Assembly: GCA_021775835.1 (NCBI GenBank)
Contig: JAJFHC010000174.1
Location: forward strand, 1-60,676
DNA from: Hyphomicrobiales bacterium
GTDB lineage: Bacteria > Pseudomonadota > Alphaproteobacteria > Rhizobiales > JAJFHC01
DNA: 60,676 nucleotides
Reading direction: 5' to 3'
The translations under genes and the position numbers were made by a program. Position 1 is the stretch's first letter. Each line of letters opens with the position of its first letter. Under the pieces are notes generated by a model. That model was not told where the DNA came from. It saw only the letters and a program-made list of their open reading frames with translations, and made no database searches. Shown here piece after piece: positions 26,827 through 35,954 of this stretch.

Positions 26827-28146
26827 ATGTTCTCCGGTTCGTTTCTATATGCCAATGACGTGGAAGGCGTATATCCGCCATCCTACTATGCAGCGTCGGC
26901 TGACCCCCTGGAACCGTTTCCGGCACTCGAAGGCCCCGTATCGTGCGATGTTTGTGTCGTTGGTGCCGGGTATACAGGGCTTTCGAGTGCGTTACATCTG
27001 ACGCAGCGTGGCTATGACGTCGTCCTGCTTGATGCCCACAGGGTGGGTTGGGGCGCGTCAGGACGCAATGGCGGCCAGGTGGCGTCGGGACAACGGAAGG
27101 ACCAGGAAGCGCTTGAACAGTCCCTGGGTGAAGGACCGGCGCGCCGGCTGTGGGACCTTGCCCAGGATGCCAATGCGCTCGTGAAATCGCTGAGTGCGGA
27201 TCATGCCATCGACTGCCAGTACAAGGACGGCTCGCTGCACGCCGATCACAAACGACGCTACGTCGACTCCAGCAAGGCCTATGCCGAGAAACTGCAGCGT
27301 GACTATGACTACGACCAGATCCGATTTGTGCCTGAAACCGAAATCGGCGACCTCGTGGGAAGCGAAACCTACTACGGTGGGACGCTCGACATGGGGGCGG
27401 GACATCTTCATCCGCTGCGCTTTGCCCTTGGATTGGCCCACGCGGCGGTTGGTGCCGGGGTTCGCATTCACGAAATGTCGCGTGTAAATTCTTACAAGAA
27501 TTCAAGCAATGGCAAGACCGTTCAGATCACCACGGATTCCGGCGAAATCGACGCCCGGTTTCTTATTCTTGCCTGCAATGGGTATCTCGACGATCTCGAC
27601 ACCGGAATTGCGTCGCGGGTCATGCCGATCAACAATTACATCATTGCCACCGAACCGCTTGGCGAGGAACGCGCCCGTAGCCTGATCCGGGACGACGTGG
27701 CGGTGTCCGATTCCCGGTTCGTGGTCAACTACTACCGCATGTCGAACGATCACCGGTTGTTGTTCGGCGGCGGCGAAAACTATTCGCACTCGTTTCCGGC
27801 GGACATCAGGAACTTTGTCCGCCGGCCCATGCTGCAGGTTTACCCGCAGCTTCACGATGTGAAGATCGACTACGGGTGGGGCGGAACACTCGCCATCACC
27901 GGTAACCGCATGCCTTACGTGGCACGCCTGTCTGACAATGTGATGACCGCATGCGGTTATTCCGGCAACGGCGTTGCCATGGCGGCCCTGGCCGGCCAGG
28001 TGATGGCAGATGCTGTGGACGGAACGCTCAGCCGCTTCGACGTGCTGGCGGACGTTCCAACAATGCGGTTCCCCGGTGGCCGGCACCTGCGGTGGCCGCT
28101 ACTGGTGCTGGCCATGACGTACTTCGCCCTGCGGGACCGGTTGTAG
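26827..28146 (+). CDS. FAD-dependent amine oxidase, PuuB-like (gamma-glutamylputrescine oxidase type)
   Basis: A 439-residue DAO-fold flavoprotein. The FAD motif VVGAGYTGLSSALHL is near residue 44, GASGRNGGQV near 77 follows the PuuB/OrdL pattern, and the C-terminal MTACGYSGNGVAMA closes the FAD site. The family oxidises an amine next to a gamma-glutamyl group to an aldehyde and hydrogen peroxide. It is the second gene of an operon with the SpuC-like aminotransferase. Together with the divergent PuuA-like ligase, most of a glutamylated-amine route is present; no gamma-glutamyl-GABA hydrolase (PuuD) or aldehyde dehydrogenase (PuuC) is visible nearby. The stop nearly meets the convergent PHP gene. 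Confidence 0.89.
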   Translation: MFSGSFLYANDVEGVYPPSYYAASADPLEPFPALEGPVSCDVCVVGAGYTGLSSALHLTQRGYDVVLLDAHRVGWGASGRNGGQVASGQRKDQEALEQSLGEGPARRLWDLAQDANALVKSLSADHAIDCQYKDGSLHADHKRRYVDSSKAYAEKLQRDYDYDQIRFVPETEIGDLVGSETYYGGTLDMGAGHLHPLRFALGLAHAAVGAGVRIHEMSRVNSYKNSSNGKTVQITTDSGEIDARFLILACNGYLDDLDTGIASRVMPINNYIIATEPLGEERARSLIRDDVAVSDSRFVVNYYRMSNDHRLLFGGGENYSHSFPADIRNFVRRPMLQVYPQLHDVKIDYGWGGTLAITGNRMPYVARLSDNVMTACGYSGNGVAMAALAGQVMADAVDGTLSRFDVLADVPTMRFPGGRHLRWPLLVLAMTYFALRDRL

Positions 28147-28150
28147 GCCT

Positions 28151-29086
28151 CTACAGATCATCCAGCCAGATCGGATTCGACCAGGCCCGCTTGCCGTGCG
28201 AATCGATAATTACCACCCGGACCCAGGGACTCGGGGTCTCCAGAAGCCAACCCTTTTCGAGTCTGGACAGATTGATGGTCGCCCCGGTTATGGCGCGGCC
28301 CTCCTTGCCGGCAGAGCGCGATGTGCCGCCAACGACGACAATGGTGTCCACGGGCGAACACTCAACCGTCAATTCGTTGTCGAAAATGGAAAGTCCCCTG
28401 AACTCAGGACCCTGGCTTGAATAATAGTGGCCGGCCTTGAGGGCTTCCAGGAGAGCGTCGGGATCAAGGCTTTCGGCCCTGACGTGCACCCAGCCTCCAA
28501 ACGCATCGCGGTCATGGTCCTTGAAATGGGCGTCATCGGTGGCAAAGGCGGTCAGTCGCTTGCCGGTATTGAGCATCTGGTCAAGAAGATACCAGCCGTC
28601 GCCCCGATCGGATTCGATGGCGCAACCGTGGTTGTAGATTTCAACGGCGTGGGCCACATCGATGCTGTGGCCGTCCTCAATCGTGAGCTGCGACCATGAC
28701 GGATGGGCGATGCCCACAAAGGCACCCGCTTTTGCAGCTCTTCGCGCCAGATCCGCTCCGGATTCATCGTCGCCGCACGGCTCGAAATCAAGCGGCAGGC
28801 CGGCGGCAACCATGTGCCACAGTTCGCCGACAGAGGTCTTCGGCGCATGGATTTCGGCCCCGATCAGGGTCGTAAAACTGTTGGATCTCAACCCGCAGGT
28901 ATCGGCGATCGGCCAGTCGAAGTGGTGGATAAAATGATCCGACAGCATCATGAAGTCGTAGCCGGCGTTCTTGTAGGCGTCGATCACCTCTTCCGGCGAA
29001 AGACGTCCATCCGACAGTGTAGAGTGAGTGTGCAGATTGCCGCGCCAGAACCGGCCCGGTTGTGTGAATGGGGAAAGGTCGGGCAT
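28151..29086 (-). CDS. PHP domain metal-dependent phosphoesterase-like protein
   Basis: A 311-residue protein with the PHP motifs in order: NLHTHSTLSDG, MLSDHFIHH, GAEIHAP, GIAHPSWS and FATDDAHFKD. These His/Asp clusters bind two or three metals in phosphohydrolases such as the PHP family of nucleases and histidinol phosphatase. The C-terminal third is a beta-rich region with no clear match. I chose the ATG at 29084-29086 (MPDLSPF), because residues upstream of it in the same frame look non-coding. The gene lies downstream of the aminotransferase/MttB operon across 137 bases. Substrate unknown. Confidence 0.85.
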   Translation of the reverse strand: MPDLSPFTQPGRFWRGNLHTHSTLSDGRLSPEEVIDAYKNAGYDFMMLSDHFIHHFDWPIADTCGLRSNSFTTLIGAEIHAPKTSVGELWHMVAAGLPLDFEPCGDDESGADLARRAAKAGAFVGIAHPSWSQLTIEDGHSIDVAHAVEIYNHGCAIESDRGDGWYLLDQMLNTGKRLTAFATDDAHFKDHDRDAFGGWVHVRAESLDPDALLEALKAGHYYSSQGPEFRGLSIFDNELTVECSPVDTIVVVGGTSRSAGKEGRAITGATINLSRLEKGWLLETPSPWVRVVIIDSHGKRAWSNPIWLDDL

Positions 29087-29223
29087 CGCATGGTTCCAGT
29101 GAAAAATTGAGACATGATTACAGCGACTGTTCGGCGGATCGAAACCACACAAACCATCCGGTGGCAAGACAGAATTCCTTCACCGTCGAACTTTTTTGGG
29201 CAGACCAATCTGGATACCACTCT

Positions 29224-30591
29224 TTACGCCCTCGTGGCGGCGAGCCGATCGAATGCTTTGCCCAGGGCGTCGGCGAAAAATTCCACATCGTCCATCTGGA
29301 TGCACAGCGGCGGACACATGCGCAAAACATTACGGTAGGTGCCGGACTTACTCATGACCAACCCCTCTTCGCGGGTAAATTCGAACAGGGTTGCGAGTTC
29401 TTCCACAGCCGGTTCCCTCGTGTCGTGATCGCGCACCAGTTCAAGCGCCATCATCAGTCCCCTGCCGCGTACGTCACCGATAACATCGTGTTTCTTCTGA
29501 AGGTCTCGAAGGACTGACAGGAGTTCCGCGCCGACCTTGCGGGCGTTCTCCTGCAATCCCTCCTCATCAATGATGCGAAGCACGGCCCGTCCGGCGGCGC
29601 AGGCGACGGGGTTGCCGCCATAGGTGTGGAACAGGAATTTTTCAGCCATGGACTCCGCAACATCGCGCTTGGCAACCACGGCTGCGAGGGGCAGTCCATT
29701 GCCGATACCCTTGGCCATCACCACGATGTCGGGGATGACGTCGTGGTATTCGAAGCTCCAGTAATTCTCGCCGGTGCGTGCAAAACCCGCCTGAACCTCG
29801 TCGACAATGCAGACGCCGCCGGCAGCGCGTATCCGCTCAAAGGCGCCGGAAAGATAACCGTGAGGCAGGGGGACAATGCCGCCATAACCCTGGATCGGTT
29901 CAAGGATCAGGCCCGCAAGACGGCCTGAGGTTTCACATTGAATGGTCCTGTCCAGTGCCATCAGATAAGGGTCGACACCGGGTCCGAAGTCGCCGCGATA
30001 CTGATCGGGATTGGGGGTGAAATGGACGCCACCGGGAAGCGGCACATTGTGGCGGAATCCACCGACGCCAGTGACCGACTGGGCACCGAATGTTGCGCCG
30101 TGGTAGCTGTTGTGCAGAGAAACGATGTCAATGTTGCCGGTGTAGGTACGGGCCATCATCAGCGCCAGGTCGATAGCTTCCGCGCCGCTGTTTGTGAAAT
30201 GAACAACCCACTCCTCGCTGTCTGGCATGGTGGCCGTCAACTCCTCGGCGAAATGGGCAGGCACAGGATGGTAGAACATGGCGGTGGCATGCTGGATTGC
30301 CTGCAACTGCTGCATGACGGCCTGGTTCATGACCGGATGATTGTAGCCAACGCTGATGGTCAGGTTCTGGCTCAGGCAGTCCAGGTACTTGTTGCCTTTC
30401 TCATCCCAGAGAAACTGCCCCTGACCGTGTTTGAAGATGAGCGGAGTCTTGTACGGCACGAAGGCGCGCTGGGAGGCGGCGTAAAACCGGTTCCGTCGTT
30501 CGACAATGGCGTCGGTCGACCAGTCAACTGGAAATTCAGTACTGTTGTGACCGAGGCTTCCCAATCCGGGCGGTATGACCGTATCATTCAT
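29224..30591 (-). CDS. Class III PLP aminotransferase (AGXT2-like)
   Basis: A 455-residue PLP enzyme with Lys294 in VMAKGIGNGLP, VDEVQAGFARTG as the cofactor-binding strand, and FTNSGAEAIDLALMMAR as the glycine-rich turn. YNHPVMNQAVMQQL and the HFAEELTATMP region follow the alanine:glyoxylate aminotransferase 2 pattern. Its start codon overlaps the stop of the MttB-family gene (ATGA), so it is translated with a C1-acceptor methyltransferase. The likely job is deamination of the demethylated product; this is inferred from the overlap only. Confidence 0.89.
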   Translation of the reverse strand: MNDTVIPPGLGSLGHNSTEFPVDWSTDAIVERRNRFYAASQRAFVPYKTPLIFKHGQGQFLWDEKGNKYLDCLSQNLTISVGYNHPVMNQAVMQQLQAIQHATAMFYHPVPAHFAEELTATMPDSEEWVVHFTNSGAEAIDLALMMARTYTGNIDIVSLHNSYHGATFGAQSVTGVGGFRHNVPLPGGVHFTPNPDQYRGDFGPGVDPYLMALDRTIQCETSGRLAGLILEPIQGYGGIVPLPHGYLSGAFERIRAAGGVCIVDEVQAGFARTGENYWSFEYHDVIPDIVVMAKGIGNGLPLAAVVAKRDVAESMAEKFLFHTYGGNPVACAAGRAVLRIIDEEGLQENARKVGAELLSVLRDLQKKHDVIGDVRGRGLMMALELVRDHDTREPAVEELATLFEFTREEGLVMSKSGTYRNVLRMCPPLCIQMDDVEFFADALGKAFDRLAATRA

Positions 30592-32147
30592 GTGCTGTCT
30601 CCGTTCGATCTGATCTGTTCGAGCCGTTTGGCGACATAGTCGCTGATGCCGTCGTCGATGCCTTCATCCATCGGCGGCCTTTGATAATCGTTGAGCATGC
30701 GTTTCCAGGTGGCATTCGCCCGTTCATGTTCCCAGAGACTGCCGTCGGCACTCCATTGCTCGAAGGTCTTGTTGTCGGACATGGTCGAGCGGAAGAAAGC
30801 GGTCTCGAAGTTTCTCTGAGTGTGGTCACATCCCAGGTAGTGATTGCCAGGCCCGACCTCGCGGATAGCGTCGAGGGCCTGGTATTCCTCCGAGAGGTTG
30901 ACGCCTTCTGCGAAGCGCTGCAGGGCGGCGCAGCGGTCGGCATCCATGATTGCCTTTTCGTAACCCGTGGTCAGCAGTCCTTCGAGGCAACCGGTGGCGT
31001 GAATGATGAAATTGACACCGGCGTGGAAGGCTGCATTGAGCTGCATGGCACTTTCATAGGCCGCCTGGGCATCGGGAACCTTTGAGGCGGTCAGTGCACC
31101 CACCGAGTGAAACGGGACGCCGAGACGCCGGGCAAGAGCTGCAGCGCAGTACTGTATCTGCATGCCTTCCGGCGTGCCGAAAGTGGGCGCGCCGGTTTGC
31201 AGGGAGATCGGACTCGAAAATGTGCCGAACACGCACGGCGCCCCCGGTTTGATCAGTTGTATGAGACAGAGCCCAGCGGTGGCTTCGGCAAAAAGTTGCG
31301 CCAGGGTGCCGGCGACAGTCACCGGGCTCATGGCGCCGGCGAGAATGAAGGGTGAGACGACCACGGCCTGGTTGTGCCGGGCATAGGTCTTCAGGGCTCC
31401 GAGCATGGTGGCATCGAGAACCAGAGGCGCGTTGGTGTTGACTACGGAGTAGATGCAGCAATTGTCTTCCACGAAGGCGTCGCCGAAGACGATCTTTGCG
31501 AGGTTGACCGTATCGAGAGACCGTTCAGGTGCTGTAACAGCGCCCATGAAGGGCTTGTCGTTCAACCGAAGATGCGCCGTTGTCATGGCGAGATGGCGTT
31601 CGGTCACGGGCACGTCAACGGGCTCGCAGACAACTCCGCCGGAATGATGAACCGCCGGGAGCATGTGATGAAGTTTTACGAAATTGTCGAAATCCTCCTG
31701 CGTGGCGTATCGCCTGCCCCTTTCAATATCGTAGACGAAGGGCGGACCGAAGCTGGGACAGAACAGAGTATTATTGCCACCGATGGTGACTGTGCGTTCC
31801 GGATTTCTGGCGTGCTGCTGGAATTGCCGCGGTGCGGTTGCCTGAATGATCCGGCGGCACATGCCGCGTTCGAAACGAACCCGCTCGCCTTGCACGTCAG
31901 CTCCGGCATCCCGAAAGATGTCCAGCGTCTCCGGATCGTCCCGAAACTCCATGCCGACTTCCTGCAGTATCGTATCGGCGTTGTGTTCAATGAGGCTCAG
32001 GCCGTCATCGTCAAGCAGGGTGTAAACACCCACATTACGCTGGATGAACGGCAAGGCAGGCGGTTGAGCTGATTCCGCGCGCATCTCCCGGCGTGCCGAG
32101 CGGCCGCCGCGCCGGGACTTGCCCGTATCTTTCCCAATTGCTGTCAT
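30588..32147 (-). CDS. Trimethylamine methyltransferase (MttB) family protein, non-pyrrolysine type
   Basis: A 519-residue member of the MttB superfamily, whose studied members move a methyl group from a quaternary or tertiary amine (glycine betaine, proline betaine, carnitine) to a corrinoid protein. Recognisable parts are the N-terminal EVGMEFRDDPETLDIFRDAGA, the NNTLFCPSFGPPFVYDIE segment and the barrel LVLDATMLGAL and PTFGTPEG strands. No in-frame TAG occurs, so it is the non-pyrrolysine type. ATG 32147 was chosen; an earlier start at 32225 would add a basic stretch and run into the regulatory palindrome region. No corrinoid protein gene is seen nearby, which is unusual. Confidence 0.88.
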   Translation of the reverse strand: MTAIGKDTGKSRRGGRSARREMRAESAQPPALPFIQRNVGVYTLLDDDGLSLIEHNADTILQEVGMEFRDDPETLDIFRDAGADVQGERVRFERGMCRRIIQATAPRQFQQHARNPERTVTIGGNNTLFCPSFGPPFVYDIERGRRYATQEDFDNFVKLHHMLPAVHHSGGVVCEPVDVPVTERHLAMTTAHLRLNDKPFMGAVTAPERSLDTVNLAKIVFGDAFVEDNCCIYSVVNTNAPLVLDATMLGALKTYARHNQAVVVSPFILAGAMSPVTVAGTLAQLFAEATAGLCLIQLIKPGAPCVFGTFSSPISLQTGAPTFGTPEGMQIQYCAAALARRLGVPFHSVGALTASKVPDAQAAYESAMQLNAAFHAGVNFIIHATGCLEGLLTTGYEKAIMDADRCAALQRFAEGVNLSEEYQALDAIREVGPGNHYLGCDHTQRNFETAFFRSTMSDNKTFEQWSADGSLWEHERANATWKRMLNDYQRPPMDEGIDDGISDYVAKRLEQIRSNGDST

Positions 32148-32252
32148 GTTCCATCCGACACTGCGCGAGGGAATGCGAACCTCGCGTCCTGATGAGATCA
32201 TTCTAGAAGCAATTGCGCGGAACAACAGTCACAGAGTGGATAAATCGTGAAT

Positions 32253-32271
32253 TCTAATAGTCGCTATTAGA
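32253..32271. promoter_or_regulatory. Palindrome upstream of the MttB/aminotransferase operon
   Basis: TCTAATAGTCGCTATTAGA is a perfect 8-3-8 inverted repeat about 105 bases upstream of the MttB ATG, between that gene and the 3' end of the LysR gene. Its half-site CTAAT/ATTAG recurs upstream of the tandem flavoprotein genes at 33389, which suggests one regulator for both. Confidence 0.6.
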
Positions 32272-32304
32272 CTTTGAATTTCGCCTCTCAGAACGATGGA
32301 AATT

Positions 32305-33285
32305 TCATTCGTCTTGATCGGCATAACGGATGGCACGGGCCGCAAAACCGGCAACCGGTTCCAATCGTTCAGCGAAGGCGCGTTGCAGCGCCGTATTCAG
32401 TCCCACCGTAATCAAGCCCGGAAGGTCTCCCAGTTCGCGCTCTCGCGAGACAACGGTCAAGGTGCGTGTGAGAGCCGGTCCCGGCAAAGGCCTGATCTGC
32501 ATGCCAAGGCCTTCGGTTATGCCGTCGATCAAAAGGCTGGGGCTGAGGATTGCAAAACCATGGCCGGACGCGACGGCGGCGACGGCAAGACTTGAGCGAT
32601 CCACTTCAACCGATCGTGGGAAAGCCAGCTTGAGGCGTTGCAGGTGCTGGTCGGTGCGGCGCCCTACCGGCGACCCTGGAATGAATCTCACCAGAGGAAG
32701 AACTCCGGCGAGATCGTCGAGCTTCTCCACAGGACTGTTGTAATCGGGAGGCAGGATAAGACAGAACGGTTCGGTCAGTAGAGTGCGCCGCTCAAGACGG
32801 TCGACGTCGTAATAAGGATCCGACGTGACGGCCAGATCGATCTGGCGAGCCTCCAGTAGTGCCAGATGGTCGGAGGCAAGGCCTGCCCTGATCACGGGTT
32901 TGGCGTCTGGCAGCATCGAGGAAACCATCGACAGCAATGGCTGTGTCAGCGTGGTGGCGAGAGACGCCAGAATCCCTGTCCTCAGGATCGTTGGTTGAAA
33001 TGAACGGGCCTGACGGATGTCGGTACGCAAAGCGTCGATGTCGCTCAGAATGTGCTCGGCGCGATTGTGAAACTCCACACCTGTCCTGGTCAACGAAATC
33101 GGCCGGCTGCTGCGGTCGAACAGCGGCGCGCCAATTTCCAGCTCCAGGCTCTTGAGGTGCTGCGAGGCTGCGGACTGGGTAATGCCCAGAACGGCGGCCG
33201 CCTTGGTCACCTGTCGTGTCTCCGCGACCGCGACAAAGATTTCCATCGCCCGGAACAGGTTTAGTTTGTTGTCCCCCGTAGCCAT
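32305..33285 (-). CDS. LysR family transcriptional regulator
   Basis: A 326-residue LysR regulator with an N-terminal winged helix at about 12-70 (MEIFVAVAETRQVTKAAAVLGITQSAASQHLKSLE) and an effector-binding domain from about 95 to 300 (PLVRFIPGSPVGRR). The ATG at 33283-33285 is chosen because GGAGA lies just upstream and an extension beyond it does not look coding. It lies between two operons: the MttB/aminotransferase genes downstream on its own strand and the two dimethylglycine-dehydrogenase-like genes divergently upstream. LysR proteins usually act on a divergent promoter, and an ATTAG-N5-CTAAT site is present there. Confidence 0.91.
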   Translation of the reverse strand: MATGDNKLNLFRAMEIFVAVAETRQVTKAAAVLGITQSAASQHLKSLELEIGAPLFDRSSRPISLTRTGVEFHNRAEHILSDIDALRTDIRQARSFQPTILRTGILASLATTLTQPLLSMVSSMLPDAKPVIRAGLASDHLALLEARQIDLAVTSDPYYDVDRLERRTLLTEPFCLILPPDYNSPVEKLDDLAGVLPLVRFIPGSPVGRRTDQHLQRLKLAFPRSVEVDRSSLAVAAVASGHGFAILSPSLLIDGITEGLGMQIRPLPGPALTRTLTVVSRERELGDLPGLITVGLNTALQRAFAERLEPVAGFAARAIRYADQDE

Positions 33286-33388
33286 GCTGTCTCCAATAAG
33301 GCGAATTTCGCGAACTCCACAGGTCAGGTTATTGCGCAAACGGTTGGAAGGCGACCAACTTCTCAAGCCTGATCCCCTCACGGTGATT

Positions 33389-33403
33389 ATTAGAATAGCT
33401 AAT
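33389..33403. promoter_or_regulatory. LysR-type T-N11-A site candidate
   Basis: ATTAG-AATAG-CTAAT is a perfect 5-5-5 inverted repeat with the T-N11-A form expected of LysR binding sites. It lies 104 bases from the LysR ATG and 79 from the first divergent flavoprotein ATG, so it could control both. Confidence 0.6.
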
Positions 33404-33481
33404 GCAGAACGTGCATGATTGAAAAGTGGTTCAGTCCGCGTGCATAGTCGGTTGGTTTTCAAGTTGTTCGGACATCGCTCA

Positions 33482-35920
33482 ATGCCAGGCAGTGCAAGAA
33501 TCGTGATCATCGGGGGCGGCGCTGTCGGCCTCAGCGTTGCCTATCACCTGGGCAAACTGGGGGTGGCTGATACGATCCTGCTTGAGCGCAATACACTGAC
33601 CAGTGGGACGTCGTGGCATGCGGCCGGGATTATCGGCCCGTTGCGGGCCAGCTTGAACCTGACGAAGCTCTCGATTTATGCAACCGAGCTGCTTGCCTCG
33701 CTTGAAGCGGAGACCGGCCAGGCTACGGGATACCGGCAGACCGGCGGCTTGTGGCTTGCGCAGACTGCCGATCGCATGGTCGAGCTAGAACGGATAAAGG
33801 CGATGGGCGACCTGACCGGACTACATGCGCGGATCGTTTCCCGGGATGAAACCGCTGAACTGCTACCCATGCTCAAGGTCGAGGACCTGGCCGGAGCGCT
33901 TTGGGTCGACGAAGACGGTCAGGCCAATCCGGTCGATACCTGCATGGCCTACGCCAAGGGCGCGCGCAATGGCGGAGTCCGGATTCGCGAGAACGCCTCG
34001 GTTCAGACCGTCCACATGAAAAACGGGACGGTTCACGCGGTCGAACTCGACACGGGAGAAAACATTCATTGCGAGGTGGTGATCAATTGCACCGGTGTCT
34101 GGGCCAGCCAGCTTGGCGCGCGCTCCGGGGCGGCAGTACCAGTGCAGGCGGCTGAGCACATGTATGCGGTGACCGAACCTATCGATGGACTGGTGCAGCC
34201 GTTTCCGATCGTCCGGGATCTCGAAGGCAGGATCTACATCAAGGAGGACACGGGCAAACTGGTGATCGGGGGGTTTGAAGCCGATGCCAAACCCTGGTTG
34301 CCGGACCGGTCAGGCCCCGACGGCGGCTACATCATGCTGCCGGAAGACTGGGATCACATGGAGCCGTTCCTGACGGCGGCCCTGCACAGGGTGCCGGTGC
34401 TGGAGTCGGCCGGCGTTCAACATGTCATGACAGGGCCGGAGGGTTTTACGCCGGACACAAAACAGGTAATGGGCGAGTTGCCCGGTCACCGGAATTACTA
34501 TGTGGCCGCCGGCTTCAATTCGATCGGGATCATATCTTCGGCGGGCGTCGGCAAGGTCATGGCCGAGTGGATCGTCGATGGCCGGGCGCCAATGGATCTG
34601 TGGGAGGTCGATGTTGCCCGATTCGAACCGCACATGGCGACGACGGCATTCCTGGATGCCCGGGTTCGTGAAGCCGTCGGGACGCAGTTCGAAATGCACT
34701 GGCCCCACAAGCAACTGAAGTCCGCGCGAGGAATAAAACATTCGCCGTTGCATGAAGCCCTGGAGAAGGCCGGTGGCGTGTTCGGTGCCCCGACCGGTTG
34801 GGAACGCCCGCTTTGGTATGCGCAGTCAACTGACGAAGCGGAAATCCGCTACAGCTATGGCAACCAGACCTGGTGGCCTTGTGCGCAACGGGAATGCAAA
34901 GCCGTCGAGGAGCGGGCGGCCCTGCTTGAGCTGACACCGTTCGGCAAGTTCGAAGTTTGCGGACGCGACGCAGAAAAGGTTCTCCAGCGCCTTTGCGCCA
35001 ACGATGTGGCGGTTGAGCCGGGCCGGATCGTCTACACCCAGATGCTGAACGAGGCGGGCGGGATTGAGGCCGATGTCACCGTCAAGCGGCTGGACGGTGA
35101 CCGGTACTGGGTTATTGGCGGGGCGCCGACCAGGGTCAAGGACCGGACCTGGATCGAGCGGAACACCCATGATCATGAGTTCGCCGTCGTCACCGACATG
35201 ACGTCAGCCTATGCCGTGATCGGCCTCATGGGACCCCTGGCGCGCGACATCCTGCAAACGGTCAGTTCCAGCGATCTGTCGAACGACGCGTTTGCGTTTG
35301 GAACCACGCGGGAGATCGATGTGGGCATGGCGGTGGTGCGGGCGTCGCGTTTGAGTTTTGTCGGCGAACTGGGCTGGGAACTCTACATCCCTTGCGAGTT
35401 TGCGACTCATGTTCATGCCGTTCTGTCTCAGGCCGGTGAGGCGTTCGGGTTGGGTCACATGGGCCTCCTGGCAATTGACTCCTGCAGGATCGAAAAGGGC
35501 TTTCGCCATTGGGGACACGACATGGGGCCTGAGGAGAATCCTATGGAGGTGGGATTGTCGTTTGCCGTTGCCTGGAACAAACCTGGGGGGTTTGCTGGCC
35601 GTGACGCTCTCCTGCGTCTGCGCAATGACCCGGTTTCCCGCCGCCTGGTTTTGTGTGCGGTTGAAGGGGCACATCCCCTGTTGCTCCATGACGAGCCGGT
35701 TTATCGGAACGGGGTCATGGTCGGCCGCACGACGTCAGGCGCCCGTGGGTTCCGAACCGGACTTTCCCTGTGTTTTGCAAGCCTTGCGATGGAGCCGGGT
35801 GAAAGCGTGAATGACCTTCTGACTGATACCCTTGAGATCGCCGTTGCCGGTCATAGATTTACATTGAAACCCCTTGTCCGCCCACCATACGACCCCGACG
35901 GCCAGCGCATGCGCGGGTAA
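33482..35920 (+). CDS. Dimethylglycine/sarcosine-dehydrogenase-like FAD + GcvT protein, copy 1
   Basis: An 812-residue two-part enzyme. The N-terminal half is a DAO-type flavoprotein with GGGAVGLSVAYHLG at 11-24 and the covalent-FAD-type motif TSWHAAG (His46). The C-terminal half, from about 400, is a GcvT-like tetrahydrofolate domain with VWIDD-type counterpart GGIEADVTVKR (Asp531). Such proteins oxidise an N-methyl group and pass the C1 unit to tetrahydrofolate. The start at 33482 (MPGSARIV) is preferred over an upstream one. The next gene is a homologue 34 bases on, and a LysR gene diverges upstream. The methylated substrate is not known. Confidence 0.9.
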   Translation: MPGSARIVIIGGGAVGLSVAYHLGKLGVADTILLERNTLTSGTSWHAAGIIGPLRASLNLTKLSIYATELLASLEAETGQATGYRQTGGLWLAQTADRMVELERIKAMGDLTGLHARIVSRDETAELLPMLKVEDLAGALWVDEDGQANPVDTCMAYAKGARNGGVRIRENASVQTVHMKNGTVHAVELDTGENIHCEVVINCTGVWASQLGARSGAAVPVQAAEHMYAVTEPIDGLVQPFPIVRDLEGRIYIKEDTGKLVIGGFEADAKPWLPDRSGPDGGYIMLPEDWDHMEPFLTAALHRVPVLESAGVQHVMTGPEGFTPDTKQVMGELPGHRNYYVAAGFNSIGIISSAGVGKVMAEWIVDGRAPMDLWEVDVARFEPHMATTAFLDARVREAVGTQFEMHWPHKQLKSARGIKHSPLHEALEKAGGVFGAPTGWERPLWYAQSTDEAEIRYSYGNQTWWPCAQRECKAVEERAALLELTPFGKFEVCGRDAEKVLQRLCANDVAVEPGRIVYTQMLNEAGGIEADVTVKRLDGDRYWVIGGAPTRVKDRTWIERNTHDHEFAVVTDMTSAYAVIGLMGPLARDILQTVSSSDLSNDAFAFGTTREIDVGMAVVRASRLSFVGELGWELYIPCEFATHVHAVLSQAGEAFGLGHMGLLAIDSCRIEKGFRHWGHDMGPEENPMEVGLSFAVAWNKPGGFAGRDALLRLRNDPVSRRLVLCAVEGAHPLLLHDEPVYRNGVMVGRTTSGARGFRTGLSLCFASLAMEPGESVNDLLTDTLEIAVAGHRFTLKPLVRPPYDPDGQRMRG

Positions 35921-35954
35921 CCGAAACAATTCTTCAAGAGGACAGTCCCTCCAG

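Noticed and set aside
30588..32147. Pyrrolysine-containing trimethylamine methyltransferase
   Set aside because: The frame is open with no in-frame TAG, and no pyl genes are seen.
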